The translations under genes and the position numbers were made by a program. A DNA stretch of 64,000 nt from Misgurnus anguillicaudatus. Its lineage: Eukaryota; Chordata; Actinopteri; Cypriniformes; Cobitidae. Position 1 is the stretch's first letter. Every line of letters starts with the position of its first letter. The DNA is taken from positions 372,001 to 436,000 of the forward strand of contig NC_073346.2 in assembly GCF_027580225.2 (NCBI RefSeq), read 5' to 3'. The notes under the pieces are model-generated. The model had not been told where the DNA came from. It saw nothing but the letters and a program-made list of their open reading frames with translations, and made no database searches. This document shows, in pieces, positions 33,091 to 45,660 of the stretch.

Positions 33091-34403
33091 CAGGGGCGGA
33101 GTGGGACCAAAAAATCTACCGGGAAATTTCGTATACCACCGGCCCTCCGTGGTAAAGAAAAAAAATTTTCGTAGCCTATTTGTAGTAAAACTAGGGTATT
33201 ACAAATCGTAATCAATTTGCCCCCTCAAAAAAACTTTTTGATAATAATAATAAAATCATTAAATCATGGCTAATTTTCCTAACTGAGAACTATACAAAAT
33301 GATACCTGGTTGAAAGACAGAGATGCGCACCTCAATCAGCTATTACATAACAGAGCGAGACCAGAGATGAATGTGCTCATCAACGTGAGTAATATGGAAT
33401 AATTTGTGCATCTTTGAATAACTGTAAGAATATTTCCTTTAAATATAATTTTTGTCATATAAAGTTTTGAGAGATAGCCTAATAATGTTTTTTCCACGGT
33501 TATTGCATATTTATTTTAACGTGTTTGGCGCATTACCTCAAAGTTTATTTCAGTAATATTGCTTTTTTCCCCGCTAATAATAATACAATTTACATGCCAA
33601 TTCTGCTTCCTTGTCTTTTTATTCATTTCATTATGCTGTAATGTTAATTTATATGTGGATATGAGACGTTCATTGCCGTTATATAATCTCGTCTAATATT
33701 AAAATCATATCTGGAATAATGTGTGCATCTTTGAATAACTGTAAGAATACAGTTCATTTGAAAATAATTTTTGTCAAAGTTTTGAGAAATAATAATGTTA
33801 TATTTAGGATATTTATATATTCAAGTTGAATACTCTCGTCTATTAATATGGAAATCTAATATAAATCTAATAGTAGGAAATATAAAATGTGATACTGCAA
33901 AGTTACCCTTCTAAATTGTATTTATGATATATAGCCATTATGGAGATAAACCTTTGCAAATGTGCTGATTTTATCCATTCAAGTACTGACCACCAGGCTA
34001 GAGATTTTAAACATCCTTAATCCACACTTTCTATCAAATAGTCTCCGCTTGATGGATCAATCCGACCGCATATGTACTGCAATACATTCTGCGGTCGCGG
34101 CTTTTCATATCAAAGGCCGACAGGCTATGCAATTTGGAGAGGGGCTGTTCAATAATCCCCCTATATTTTTTTAAAATCCTAAACATTGTTGGACCTGCCG
34201 AACAGGTTGAGCACTTTTATATAGCCTACTGTGTTGAGCAAAGAGGCTGCACAGTTTGACCAGAGGGAAGCGGCCGCACATCAGGCCGCCAGACGGGGTT
34301 AACTTGCAATGTATAACTATTATCAGACCGGCCCTCGCAGACTCAAAACACTACCGGCCCACCGGGAAATGTCCCGACTCTCCCGATGGCCACTCCGCTA
34401 CTG
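33091..34403. mobile_element. hAT element 1 in LINE C 3' UTR, perfect 8-bp duplication
   Basis: Ends CAGGGGCGGAGTGG and CCACTCCGCTACTG, flanked by CCTACGCT at 33083-33090 and 34404-34411. Excision on paper restores the LINE 3' UTR as seen near 47575. The 1.3-kb interior has no transposase. A piece of the same right end recurs near 36349-36428. Confidence 0.93.
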
Positions 34404-34528
34404 CCTACGCTAATAGGATTTTGTTTCTCTCTCCCTGTCTCATCCTCGAATCGGAGGACATTGAGACAAACAGACCCAGTTCTGGCTGTCGTGGAGGTCA
34501 ACACACCACTGATCTACTGGCCGTCCTT

Positions 34529-35759
34529 CAGGGACGTGCACAGGAATTTTGAGGGGCAGTTGCTCTGACCTAAAAAAGGGCAAAAAAAAACCCTCACGGC
34601 CTACAAAAGAACAAAAGCATTAAATGCTGACTTATGTGTGTTGTACCCAAATGCACATACGTGAATCAAACTGATCCTACACATTTTATGCTTTTCGTGT
34701 GTGAATAATGAATGCATCAGAACACAGTTCATCACTTCAACACTTCTGAGTCAATGGTCTCAATATGCCCACATTAGATAGGAGTAAAAAACAAATGTGT
34801 TATTCAATTGAGTTGGAATATTGTCTATGTTACAACAGGTAAAAAAATTATTTGACAGATTCTGTCCTTTTGTCTCATGTTCATCTTTTAATGTTTAGAC
34901 ATTTCTTGACTCCACAGCAGATTGAGGAATTTTGCCTGTATTTTCCCAATACTTATGAAGGGCACTTATACAGTATGTATGTGTAAAACTGCAACATATA
35001 CAAACAGTACAGAAAAAAGAATATAAACACAGAATAGACAAGCATTACAAATTAACTCTAGTCTCAATGTTGATGTAGCTTTTACCTGAAATATCAGACA
35101 AGCAAACTCACAAGAGAGTTTTGCATTCACTTAGTTAGAGAATCTCCTAAGATGGTCTGAGGACATCGACAGTTTACACTTACATAATACAAACTGATTT
35201 TAGACAAAACTCTTTTCTTGTGAATCTCATGTCACGTGTGTGTTGTGAGAAGGACTTACATCATACAGTACAGTATACAGCGAATCAGACGTCAATCATC
35301 GATGGATTTTCTTCAATCTGTGCTTCAGTGTTTCTGGAGGTTGCACGCGTTTAACTGTGTCTGATGACGAACAGGTCGCGTGTATATAATGGCGGGTACA
35401 TGTGTAAAGTTTTGCTTTTAGTTAAAAGATTGGTAAATTCATATCCGTCACGCAACACTATATTCTGCGTGTTTCTACATAGTCTACGAGTAAAACGAGA
35501 TTCATTTTTTGCAGCTATCTGAACAATCTGAATGACTCAAACGAGTCATTAATTTGCTAATGCCCCAGAAACACGAGACAGCTATTTAAAAATAAAATAC
35601 ACATTTCGTAATTAATTAAAATACAGTAACGAAGGAACGCTGCACAAACGAAGTAAAATTAAAATTTATTTTTTCCACTATGGAAGGGCAACTTGAGTTG
35701 AGAAGGGCATATGGGCAGTTGCCCGGGCAACCTGAGCAACCCCCCTGTGCACGTCCCTG
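34529..35759. mobile_element. hAT element 2 in LINE C 3' UTR
   Basis: Ends CAGGGACGTGCACAGG and CCTGTGCACGTCCCTG (16-bp perfect inverted repeat), flanked by CCGTCCTT (34521-34528) and CTGTCCTT (35760-35767). Removing it restores the LINE 3' UTR around CTGTCCTTCAACGTGATGCC. No transposase in 1.23 kb. Confidence 0.92.
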
Positions 35760-35845
35760 CTGTCCTTCAACGTGATGCCCAGCCGATGCCTGTCCAACGA
35801 CCCCCGACGGAACACTTGAATCTCTTTATCCCTTTACATACCGTT

Positions 35846-36735
35846 TACCATAAAACTTCAAATAATAGCCCAGGCTTTTATTTTCCCAAACCTGTCGTCA
35901 CAGCAGGCGTCTAAAAGAGACAGGCGTCTATAAGAGACAGGCTTTTAATTTAATTGTTCAAGCATGACAGCAGGAGGTTACCACAAATATACGTTTTATT
36001 TATAATTTTAATGTGTTTAACAAATTCGTTCATGTAAGAATAACAGTCTTAAATTATTGGTAGCATAAATAAAGCAAACGAGGATATGCTTTTTTATTGG
36101 TTGTTGCATGAAATCTTACCCAGATACTACAGTGCTATTTTCTGATTGGCTGTTGTGTCGCCTCTTTCTTTTTTTCTTTTTTTGATTGGCTCGCTCGACT
36201 AGAACTCCAGGGGAGACGGGCTTGATAGAGAGAGGTGCGGCCAGATACATTTTTGGCGCTGCAGCATATTAAATATATGATAAATAGTGTTTCCGCATGA
36301 GAAATACAATGTGTGGCGGGAGTGCATGCATGTCAAAAGACTGAAAGCCCGGCTATTATCAGCAGCCTCAAAACACTACCGGCCCACCGGGAAAAGTCCC
36401 GACTCTCCCGATTGCGATTTGGCTACTGCCATCATCACTGCAATCCTGACGGCGAACCTTGTTGTGTTGTCATAGTGATGAGTAATGGAACGACTGCGTC
36501 TGTCACGTGACATCTACCGGTAATCAAAACTTTAGGATGTGCAATCTGCACAATAGAACTGTCTTAAATAGACGATCTGACGGGTTTTAGAAGAATAAAT
36601 ACAACCCGAAACTAAAAAAAGACCAGGCCTTTATTTGAGACAGGCGTTTATTTACCCAAACCTGACGTCACACCAGGCGTCTAAAAGAGACAGGCGTCTA
36701 TTTGGGACTCGGCTTTTATTTGAAGTTTTACGGTA
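35846..36735. mobile_element. DNA element with TACCGTAAAACTTCAAAT-type termini
   Basis: The left end TACCATAAAACTTCAAATAA and right end TTATTTGAAGTTTTACGGTA are inverted copies. Both arms carry CCCAAACCTG-CGTCACA-CAGGCGTCTAAAAGAGACAG. It sits in LINE C 3' UTR. It also contains a 70-80 bp scrap of the hAT element 1 right end (36349-36428). Flanking duplication is unclear. Confidence 0.7.
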
Positions 36736-36784
36736 CATCCCATATAAATACACACACACACACACACATATATACATACATACT

Positions 36785-37283
36785 GTATATCTCCCAAGGG
36801 TCTTTGATCTCCGTCAGATTCAGCCACAGACATCTCTCCAAAACAATGAGATCCTTGAAAGACGCTGGGTCTGGGCCTGACTCACCCATATCACCTTGGC
36901 ATACCTGCAGCACTGGCATCATACGGAGAGCAGAGACCGTGTGGCTGTCAGCGCCTTAGGACTTAGTCACCAGCGATGACGTGCAGAGGTGGGCAGCTAC
37001 AGACTCCTTGAGCAGTGGAAGCTTGGAATACCCACATTCATATGCGCCGTCTACCACCGAAAGGACCTGAGAATGAGGGGCACGCCAAGACAGTGTGAGT
37101 TCCTGATGGACCTCAGGAAAGAACGGCATCTGCCACTTGCGAGCTGGCTGCCGGCGCCCCGGACGCAGGAACCACTCGTCGAGCCGGCTGCGCTCCAGTT
37201 CTGAAGGCTAGCATGTCTCGCTAGGCTCCTCTGCAGCGTGAGCGCCTTCATCTGAAGTCTCCCAATCCTCAAGTTCAGAGGAG
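36785..37283 (-). pseudogene. DIRS-A gag, downstream part (split by LINE D)
   Basis: On the minus strand: EEMSSSSELEDWETSDEGAH, later LDEWFLRPGRR, WQMPFFPEVHQELTLSW, VVDGAYECGY and IVLERCLWLNLTEIKDPW. This is the conserved gag region of fish DIRS-like elements. Its upstream part lies at 48308-48680, on the other side of LINE D, and the two join as VSFGVGN-EEMSSSSELED. Confidence 0.78.
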
Positions 37284-37299
37284 GATGACATCTCCTCCA

Positions 37300-38186
37300 G
37301 TCACTGTAGATAAAGCTGTTATCGTTGGTGATTTTAATATCCATGTGGATAATCCAAAAGATGCATTAGGACGGGCGTTTATGGATGTTCTATATTCTCT
37401 CTGTATTAAACAAAACGTGTCAGGACCCACGCATACTCGTAAGCACACATTAGACTTAATTCTGTCACTCGGATTCAATATTAATGACATCGAAATATCA
37501 CCCGAGAGCGATGCCGTTTCAGACCATTGCCTTGTGTCATACACGATACTTCTAGATAGGACCGCTCAGTCTACAACATGCTACAGATTAGCCAGAACAA
37601 TAATTTCAACCACTAAAGATAGCTTTATTAGCACTCTTCCAGACCTATCTCAAATGAAACATGTAGCAGATAACCGTGAAGATTTGGATATTATAATAGT
37701 AAACCTGAACAACGTTTGCACTAGCACGTTGGATGCCGTTGCTCCCATTCGAAAAAAGAGAATCAAAGAAAAAACGCCAGCTCCATGGTATGACCATCAT
37801 ACTGCAGCCCTTAAAAAAGTAGCTAGAAAAATCGAAAGAAATTATAGAAGCACAAAGTTACAGGTATGGCGTGCAGCATGGAAAGAGAGTGTTAAACACT
37901 ACAGACAGGCTATTAAAACCGCCAGATCTACCTATCTCAGTATGCTTATTAAAGAAAATCATAACAACCCTTGTTTCCTCTTTAGCACAGTTGCAAAACT
38001 GACTAGAAACAAAGAACAAACAGAAACCAATAGTAAACTCCAACACAATAGTAATGACTTCATGAACTTCTTTACTAACAAAATTATGTTTATTAGGGAA
38101 AACATAGAAACTACGCAAGCAGCCACCAATATACCCAATAGTGCATTTACCACTAGATTACCATATGAACATCTTGAGTCATTTAA
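37300..38186 (+). pseudogene. LINE D endonuclease C-terminal half and linker
   Basis: Blocks KAVIVGDFNIHVDNPKD and SDAVSDHCLVSYTILLDRT are the catalytic GDFN and SDH motifs of an apurinic-type endonuclease. The linker contains KKRIKEKTPAPWYDHHTAAL and RSTYLSMLIKENHNNPCFLF and NDFMNFFTNKIMFIREN. It ends at LPYEHLESF where the TTAA element starts; the following Asn-Pro-Leu residues belong to the insertion. The frame is open throughout. Confidence 0.88.
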
Positions 38187-40424
38187 CCCCCTGGGGTCCA
38201 AAAACGCGGGGCCGCGTTTTGACGTGTTTTTTCCTTATCATGGCAGAATCAACTTAAAATACTCCATTATTAATAATCATACACTTACGTGTTTGACATC
38301 ATTTGAAACGGTAAAGGGTCTTCTTTAATATGTGTTCATTCACAATAACAACAGATCTTTGTGTTTTTGTCAAATAAAGAAAATAAACAGGGTGTGCATC
38401 CAGACATTTCTGTCTCCGCCAGCTGTCTCTCAAAACACGTTACAAAAATCAATTGAAACTCCGCGAATACTCGTCACACAAGCATGATACACACATCCAA
38501 AAAAAACCTGAAATGTCTACTTTTAAACAAGCTAAATATAATCGAAAACAAATATTGCCTGTTTATGTAATCTGCATTGAAGTAAAGAGAGTACCGTTTT
38601 TCCTGGCTGACTTCATTATCTTTAATTTGGCCACGCCCACAGCTGTTGACATGGTAATGAAGGCACGAGCTGTTCAACCATAACAAGCAATGCGTAAAGT
38701 TTGATCAGATTTAAAGACTTTTTACCGCACGTTTGGATTATAAACTTTATTCACACACGTGAGGAATATCTTCATTTATGTCTGGACATTGAGGAAGAGA
38801 AGCATTTATCTTTAACATTACCTAAGAAGAACAATGGAGAACGCACTGCTGGATTAGAAGTAAGTAACGTTAACAGTTAATTTATACCATTTATATTTGC
38901 TATCATGTAACTTAATATGCTCATGGCTTGTGCAGTTCAGCCTACATACAGTAACGTTAAGCAACCTTAGCAGACTACACGCTTCGGATTGAAAAACTTT
39001 TGCATTGTTTACAAACGGACGCGATCTCACGTAATGGCGGATTTCACTGTTGCATGCTGTAACAGTGCTAAACACAGTTATTCACTTATATCCTTCATGG
39101 AAACTTTCAGTAAGCCTGAACTGCGGTATCTTTTAAGTGTGTGCTGTAATATGATTCCATGTTTACATGCTTATTTACAAACGAGTACGCGTGACCTCCC
39201 GTAATGGCGGATATCTGTTACATGTTGTACAGTGTTAAGACAGTTATTCACTTTCGTATCTGTCATGGCAACTTTGAGTAAATGCTGCACTGTGGGATTT
39301 GCTGTAAAATGATTCCATATTGTTTACATGCAAGGTAATTCCATACATTGCGCTTTACACGCAACACCGTTTTTATGAGCGCTGCGTTACACGGAGACGC
39401 GAGCTCGCGCACATGCAATGTGTTTTTAAAGTTCATACGCGCTTACAGAAACACGTTTAAAACAGAAGCTAGACGATAAGGGGATGGGCATCTGAAAACA
39501 GTCATCTGAAAACAGCTTTTTATATTAATTGCTGCAGATGTTTATCTGAGATTAAGTTTATGTACAAATAGTATATGAATGTAACTTAGTATCAGTGACA
39601 TTTACCCATCAGTTATATAAGTAAGGGTATTTCTGTGGACAATTTATGCTAACAGCTGTTTATAACTCTCTTAGAGGTCTGCATCTCTCTCATCAGTACA
39701 AAACTATGAAGTGGAAAAACACTTTTTGGACATAAAGTTAAATGGTAACATGAGCAACATGAAGTTTACAGCTCTGTTGTGTATCAGTTTCTTAGTTTAT
39801 ACAAAGTTTTTGAATAGGGTATGTTTCCAAATAAACTTAAAATGTCCTACTAACCATCATTTCTATTTTGATTATATTGTTAACTTAATAAACCTCAAAC
39901 AAACATGTATACATTTGTCCTCACATTCTTCACTGTAGTTCATTCTCACATTCCTGCCTCATTATGCAGCTCATTATGCGAGCCTTTGTTTGCTTGCTGT
40001 CAATCAATCCTTCTCGCATACGACCCGTCTAAACAAAAAGTGTCTTACAATTTCTAAATCAATACATTGTTTTATGTGAATAAGTAGGCATGGTGATTGT
40101 CACATCATTTTAAAGAAAAAACTCTAGACTACTAGATTATGTTTAGGAAAGTCTTGTTAAAACATGTTTAGTATGGGTTTTGTGGACTTATATCAGTGAC
40201 TTAAAAATTTTGCTTTTTTAAAAACCACGCATAAACCTTTTTCTCTCAAAAATAAAAAACATGTACATGCATGCAGCTCATATAATATTTTAGCCCAGTT
40301 TGTGCTGAACGCAGTGGTATGAGACACTTCCCATTATTATGTTTTAAAGCAACTGAAAAAAGACCAAATGTAAGAGCATGTCAGAACCTCTGAGAGTGTC
40401 CCAAAATGGTCGGACCCCAGAGGG
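38187..40424. mobile_element. TTAA-flanked 2.24-kb nonautonomous element in LINE D
   Basis: Flanked by TTAA at 38183-38186 and 40425-40428. The ends are CCCCCTGGGGTCC and GGACCCCAGAGGG. Excision joins GAGTCATTTAA to ACCTACTACAATAGAAGAGC, restoring [14 protein letters not shown]. The interior contains near-duplicated blocks (CTAGCATGTAA/ATGGCGGAT region, about 38990-39300) but no transposase. Probably piggyBac-like by target choice. Confidence 0.9.
38990..39290. repeat. Tandem near-duplication inside the TTAA element
   Basis: Two blocks about 140 bp apart share GTTTACAAACG, CACGTAATGGCGGAT or CCGTAATGGCGGATA, GTTATTCACTT, CATGGAAACTTT or CATGGCAACTTT and GTAAAATGATTCCAT-type text. They look like a diverged tandem repeat inside the element. 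Confidence 0.55.
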
Positions 40425-41137
40425 TTAAACCTACTACAATAGAAGAGCTCTCTAAATTAGAAACGTCATCCAAATCATCGTCCTGTATACTAGACCCCGT
40501 TCCCACAAAATTTCTAAAAGAGGTATTTCATGTAGTGTCAGACACGGTCCTAAATATCTTTAACTCATCTCTAGAATTAGGATACGTTCCAACGGCTTTC
40601 AAACTAGCAGTTATTAGACCGCTCATTAAAAAACCAAACCTTGACCAGGGAGATCTTAATAACTTTAGACCAATCTCAAATCTACCTTTTCTTTCTAAAA
40701 TATTAGAAAAAGTAGTGGCAAGCCAGCTACGCACATTCATAGCGAATAATAATACATATGAAAAGTTCCAATCAGGATTCAGGCCCCATTATAGCACAGA
40801 GACAGCGCTGCTTAGAGTTACAAATGACCTCCTATTAACATCCGATCGTGGTGAAATCTCAATCCTTATATTACTAGACCTTAGTGCAGCCTTTGACACA
40901 ATAGATCACAGAATCTTACTCAGTAGACTAGAAAACTATGTTGGCATCAGTGGTCAGGCGTTAGCCTGGTTTAGATTGTATCTAACCAATCGATATCACT
41001 TTGTTTATGTAAATGAGGAAGAGTCATATCACTCCCCCGTTAAATATGGCGTACCTCAGGGATCAGTTCTAGGCCTGTCCTATTCTCGTTATATATGTTA
41101 CCTCTAGGAGACATTATCAGGAAACATAACATAAGTT
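40425..41137 (+). pseudogene. LINE D reverse transcriptase, N-terminal half
   Basis: Open frame: [98 protein letters not shown] and [12 protein letters not shown]. The first catalytic Asp is in LDLSAAFD. A small frameshift follows SVLGLSYS. The sequence reaches [10 protein letters not shown] at 41134, where the DIRS insertion begins; the next LINE codons SFHCYADDTQ are at 46598-46627. Confidence 0.88.
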
Positions 41138-41340
41138 CCCTTTCAGTCGGTCACTACGACGTCACGTCGTGACCGACGAATTGCTAACTCGCTTTGAGAG
41201 ACCAATCTGCTTCGTAAACTACTAAAACGCCAATGAACTTGGTATTGAGATTTTTGCATAATGCTGGCGCCGCCCAGGCAGGTGCGTATATAAGCCGCAA
41301 GTGCAAATATGGAAATTAGCTTTTTCGCTTCGAAAGCCGG
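41138..41340 (+). repeat. DIRS-B left inverted terminal repeat
   Basis: From GACCGACGAATTG on, it matches the complement of 46370-46540: CAATCTGCTTCGTAAACTAC, AACGCCAATGAACTTGG, GCATAATGCTGGCGCCGCCC and GCGTATATAAGCCGC. TATATAAG at 41287 is a good TATA box, followed by the element's leader, so the repeat probably carries the promoter. Confidence 0.85.
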
Positions 41341-41599
41341 CATTATCTGCTACTGAGAAGCTACTTGCTCTTCTGGGAACGGTTGCTGAAGTTGATTGAC
41401 AAGCAGTACTGAGACAGCGGACGCTCGCAGTATTCCACTGCTCTGCATCTTTTTGTTTTGAGTTTAGTGTGTGCGTTGCCTCTCCCTGTCCGCATCATCA
41501 GCTGAGCACCTAAAGAGTGATTTCCCTAAAGAGTGATACGTGAGAGCTCTGTGTCTTTTTAAAGACAGCCACTCTCTCGTATATTCGGAGATCACCGTC

Positions 41600-42720
41600 C
41601 TTTTCAGGATAGCTTTTCATCCGTGCGATCTTGGATGCGAGAAGTATAAGGGCTCCAGTGACGGTCACGAGCGCTGTCTTCGTGCTTGGGCATTGAGCAT
41701 TCCGAGGCTGCGTTCGTGGAGAGTTTTTGGTTCTCTCTGTGAGAGCATAACCCTTCTTGGATTGCGGAGACGACTGTCATTTCTACGGGAACGATGTCCG
41801 CGCCTTTGCAGTGCTGACGCCGCCATGGTGCGGCTGTCAAGCGCTCGCAGGACGCTCTTCGCATCACTACGCTGAGTAGGACGGGGATGCGTCCTTCACC
41901 TACCGGCCTTCTCATCCTCAGCCGGTTGAGGCTCCGGTGGAGACTGCAGAGTCATGTTCTACGATTTCTGCCGAATCCATTGGACCTCCTTCTGGTCACG
42001 TCACTTCTGCAGCATCAGAGGGGTGCCCATTTTTTTCCCTCCGAGGCGGATTCGTCCCGGAGATGGCGGTCGTGCCCGCTCGAGCGGCGGAAACGGTGGA
42101 GTTGGAGGGGTTAACCCCTCTCCGCCCGAACCGTCCCGCCCACATGATTGGTACTTCAGAGCGGGCCTCTACGGTCCTCACCTCCTGTGCCTGCCTTTCC
42201 CGACGGCACGAAGAGCTGACGTGATTTGCGCCCGTCTCGGCCGTTCAGCTTTCACCCCTCACCTCCCTCACCAACGGAGCCGCTAAGGGCGGGGACCCCT
42301 TCAGTGGAGCGGGGGGTTGCGATGAAGCTGCGTTCCTGGAGGGACCACCCAACCCTTTCCTCCCGTGTTTGTATAGACAGTCGTCCGGTTACGGGCGCTG
42401 CTCATCAGGCATGCGGAGACGCGGCTTCAGCCCTGCACGCAATAACGTTGCTGCAGGTTCACCAAGTGAAGGCTTTAGAGATTTACGAGGGAGGCCGCGA
42501 CCTTCAGTCGTGCGATGTCCACCACAGTGGTTCAAGATCGCCACCTTTGGCTGTGTCTGGCTTACATGACGGACGCAGACGAGAAGAACTTCCTGAATGT
42601 TCCTGTCTCACAGACCGGCCTCTTCGGCGAGCCCGGGGAGTCGTACAGCTCCGCTGCGCAGACTGAGGCAATCTCCTAGGTCGTGCCCTGGCCTCTGGAG
42701 GATCGAGAGAGCCGTGAGCG
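41600..42720 (+). pseudogene. DIRS-B gag remains
   Basis: Readable blocks are scattered over frames: LGCEKYKGSSDGHERCL (Cys/His-rich N-terminal motif), LRRRLSFLRERC, and QACGDAASALHAITLLQVHQ with VKALEIYEGG, which are conserved gag blocks in fish DIRS elements. Many frameshifts break it. Confidence 0.7.
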
Positions 42721-42924
42721 GGCACACACCAGCTCACCCTACCTCTCCTCTATTGCCAGCGGGTGTTTTCCGGAGTCTGCGCTCTCCGCACAGGAGACCA
42801 GACGACCGTCACCCTTAGCGGGCTCAGGTCAGTATCACACACACACATACTATAGATGTTTATGCTGTCACAGCAGACGCACCGGCAGTCCTACCTGTCT
42901 CGCTTCGCTGCCCCACCGCGGGTA

Positions 42925-44130
42925 CTTCGGTAGTGTCGTTAATTATCCTTGTACGGTCCCTGGATGCTTTGCTTCAGTTCCCAGCCCGTCTCGTTGGGTT
43001 TTACGCACTATCCGCCTCGGTTTCGAAATACAATTACCGGCACTCCCCCAAATTCTCGGGCATTCGTTTCACTATAGTGAAAGCGTCCGATGCACATGTA
43101 CTGCGTGCAAAAGTCGATGTCCTGCTGGCGAAGGACGTTTTGAGCCGGTCCCTCTTACCGAGATGATGATAGGGTTTTTCCAGCCTTTATCTCATAGTAC
43201 CCAAAATACGCGGCGGGTTACGACCGATTTATTTACGCCGGATGATACGCCGAGGCTCGTATTTCAATATTCAGATCAGTTTGCAGCCTTAGACCTGTAG
43301 ACGTGTACTTCATGTGTCCATCTCCCCTCGCCTTAGACCGTTTTTTGCTCTGCGGGTGGGTATATTAATACTAAGTACACCATTCGAGCTGTCTCTCTCT
43401 CCCCGTGTCTCCATGAAAGTGCTAGTCACGGCATTAAAATCTCTGAGAGGGAGAGCGTTGTTCGCATTCTGCTTATATTTACATCAACTTATAATAGCTC
43501 ATTCTTGGCAGACTTGTACGAACACAGAGATTTAATGCTTCGGGCATATCGCCTTGTTTAAGTCATTAGGTCAACTGGGAAGAGAGCAACTTTGCCCCGT
43601 GCAGAGGATCCTTTTCTCAGTATGGAAATAGACTCGATCGATTTATTGGCGTGTTTTATAAGAGCGCACACCCAGTCTATTCTGACTTGCCTCGGTTTAG
43701 TTCGAGGGAAGAACACGGTCCCTCTGAAACAATTTCAGAAGCTCCTGGACATATGACAGCATGCTGCGGCTGTGACACTGCTCGAGCTGCTTCATATGAG
43801 ACCGCTTCAGCGTTGGTTTTACGATCGAGTCTCGAGGAGAGTGTGGCGCAACGGCATACACCGTGTAACCATTACACCTGTGTGTCATTTCTATTTTACC
43901 CCGTGGTCAGACCCAGCATTTCCGATAGCAAGATATGCCCCTGAGGCGGGTCTCCTGGCATTCTGTAGCATGCGATGCCCCCAGCACGGGATGAGCAGCC
44001 ACGTATGACGGGCTTGCAGTCTCAGGGGTGTGCATAGCACCCCAACTGCCGCGAGCGGTGCGCTGTATATCTGGGACTTGTACGCTCCGCTATGGAGATG
44101 CCAGGGAAGGATGTATTAGCCGACACCGAC
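42925..44130 (+). pseudogene. DIRS-B reverse transcriptase remains
   Basis: Blocks in order: VRSLDALLQFPAR and SPKFSGIRFT (RT N-terminus), VLRAKVDVLLAKDVLSRS, LSLSPRVSMKVLVTALKSLR (palm neighbourhood), LGQLGREQLCPVQRILFSV and LLHMRPLQRWFYDRVSRRVW. The catalytic YLDD box is not readable in any frame, which suggests deletion or heavy decay between about 43440 and 43560. Confidence 0.72.
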
Positions 44131-44134
44131 AACA

Positions 44135-44610
44135 TTGCGACTGTTGCGTTATTTACCGTTAAGGCGGTTTTTGCGCTCTCGTCACCTGTCGCATCTCGCT
44201 CGTCATCTCCTCCTTTGGAGTCAAAACCATCTGAGGTCCCTTCGTGCCATTTACATCCCGGGTACGCTCAATACAGAGGCAGACGCGCTTCCCGAGCTGC
44301 GCGCCCCGGCGAATGGCGACTCCACCCCCAGACGGTTCAGCTAATTTGGAAGAAGTTCGGTCGTGCGCAGATATATCTGTTTGCATCGCCGGACGATACC
44401 CACTGTCGCCTGTTTTTATTCACTAACCGAGGGCAGCCTCGGCGTGGATGCGTCTGCACACATCTGGCCGCGGGGGATGCGCAAACACGCATTCCCTCCA
44501 GTGAGCTTTATCGCACAGACGCTGTGTAGGTCAGGCAGGATGAGTAGAACCTTTTACTGGTCGCGCCTTACCAGACGATCAGGAATTGGTTTCCAGAGTT
44601 AATGCTCCTC
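44135..44610 (+). pseudogene. DIRS-B RNase H remains
   Basis: LSHLARHLLLWSQNHLRSLR, AIYIPGTLNTEADALPELRA, then in another frame PGEWRLHPQTVQLIWKKFGR, AQIYLFASPDDTHCRLFL and GVDASAHIWPRGMRKHAFPP, LAQTL. These are the RNase H end and the linker to the recombinase in fish DIRS elements, alternating over three frames. Confidence 0.82.
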
Positions 44611-44869
44611 CGACAGCCCTCCCTGGCGGATTCCCCTGAGGAAGGACTTTCTTTCTTAATGAGGGGGCACATTAGGCACCCGCGCCCCGACCGGTGGAAT
44701 CTCCATGTATGGTCGTTGAGCGCGCGCAAGGTTTAGGTGATTTATCGCAAGCGGTATCTAACACCATCGACGCGGCATGAGCACCGTCCACAAGACGGGC
44801 TTACGCGCTTAAATGGAACCTTTTCATCACCTGGTGTTCTTCGCAACGCGAGGACCCCCGAGAATGCCT

Positions 44870-45660
44870 CATTAACATTGTGCTTTTATATCTTCAACAC
44901 CGTTTGGAGCGTAGGCTGTCCCTCCACCATTAAAGTTGATATCGCCGCTATTTCTGCTAATCACTCACTTATCAACGGCAGATCAGTGGCCAGGCTAAAC
45001 CCCTCGCGCCCTCCCTCTATTCCTCCCTGAGACCTGTCCATGGTGCTGAAGCCCTACAGGTCCCGCGTTCGAGCCTTTGCAGTCTGCGAGTTTTAAGTTT
45101 TTGTCAATGAAACTCTGACCCTGCTAGCATTGGCCTCCGTGAAAAGAGTAGGGGATTTACATGCATTCTCTGTTGACGATTCGTGCCTTTAGTTTGGTCC
45201 TGCTGTCTCACTGAGACCCAGACCAGGCTACGTGCCCAAAGTTCCCACCACTCCCTTCAGAGATCAGGTGGTGAGCTTGCAAGCGCTGCCCCCGTAGGAG
45301 GCAGACCCAACCATGGCTTTATTATGTCCCGTACAAGCTTTACGCCTCTACGTGGATCGCACACAAAGCCTCAGGACTTCAGATCAGCTCTTTGTTTGTT
45401 ACGGTGGTCAGCAGAGAGGGAAAGCTGTCACTAAGCAGAGGATGTCTCATTGGATAGTTGATACTATCGCCCTTGCTTATAATCTGCAGGGCATTCCTTG
45501 TCTATTTAATTTGAGAGCTCACACTACTAGAAGTGTTCCTCGCTAACAGACATCTGCAGAGCTGCTGGTTGGGGGACACCTAACACGTTCATTATGTTTT
45601 ACAGTGTTCGTGTCGAGCCTGTCTCCTCTCGTGTTCTTTCCTCGTTAGGGGAAGCACAGA
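44870..45660 (+). pseudogene. DIRS-B tyrosine recombinase remains
   Basis: Readable blocks include VDIAAISANHSLINGRSV, LALASVKRVGDLHAFSVD-like text at 45120-45180, ALLCPVQALRLYVDRTQSLR, TSDQLFVCYGGQQRGKAVTK, QRMSHWIVDTIALAY and NLRAHTTRS, which contains the H-x-x-R box. At 45591-45640 MFYSVRVEPVSSRV keeps the catalytic Tyr. The enzyme would integrate circular DNA; here frameshifts at about 45180, 45300 and 45540 break it. Confidence 0.85.

Larger units (their letters stand above)
32393..36800 (+). mobile_element. 3' part of L2-like LINE C with later insertions
   Basis: RT sequence (LYISSHPSKTHQLCKLTDCI, SDWMAHNFLMLNSNKTEILI) runs to 32577. The 3' UTR resumes at 32986 and continues at 34404-34528, 35760-35845 and 36736-36800, ending near CTCCCAAGGGT against DIRS gag. 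The intervals are occupied by a hAT-like left end (32578-32985), two hAT elements and one further element. With 30931-31597 it forms a single 5'-inverted LINE. Confidence 0.8.

Noticed and set aside
37959..38201. Minus-strand frames over the LINE linker
   Set aside because: They are antisense shadows of the plus-strand LINE D ORF.
41887..42286. Several overlapping GC-rich open frames on both strands
   Set aside because: They are shadows of decayed DIRS gag; GC-rich text lacks stops by composition.
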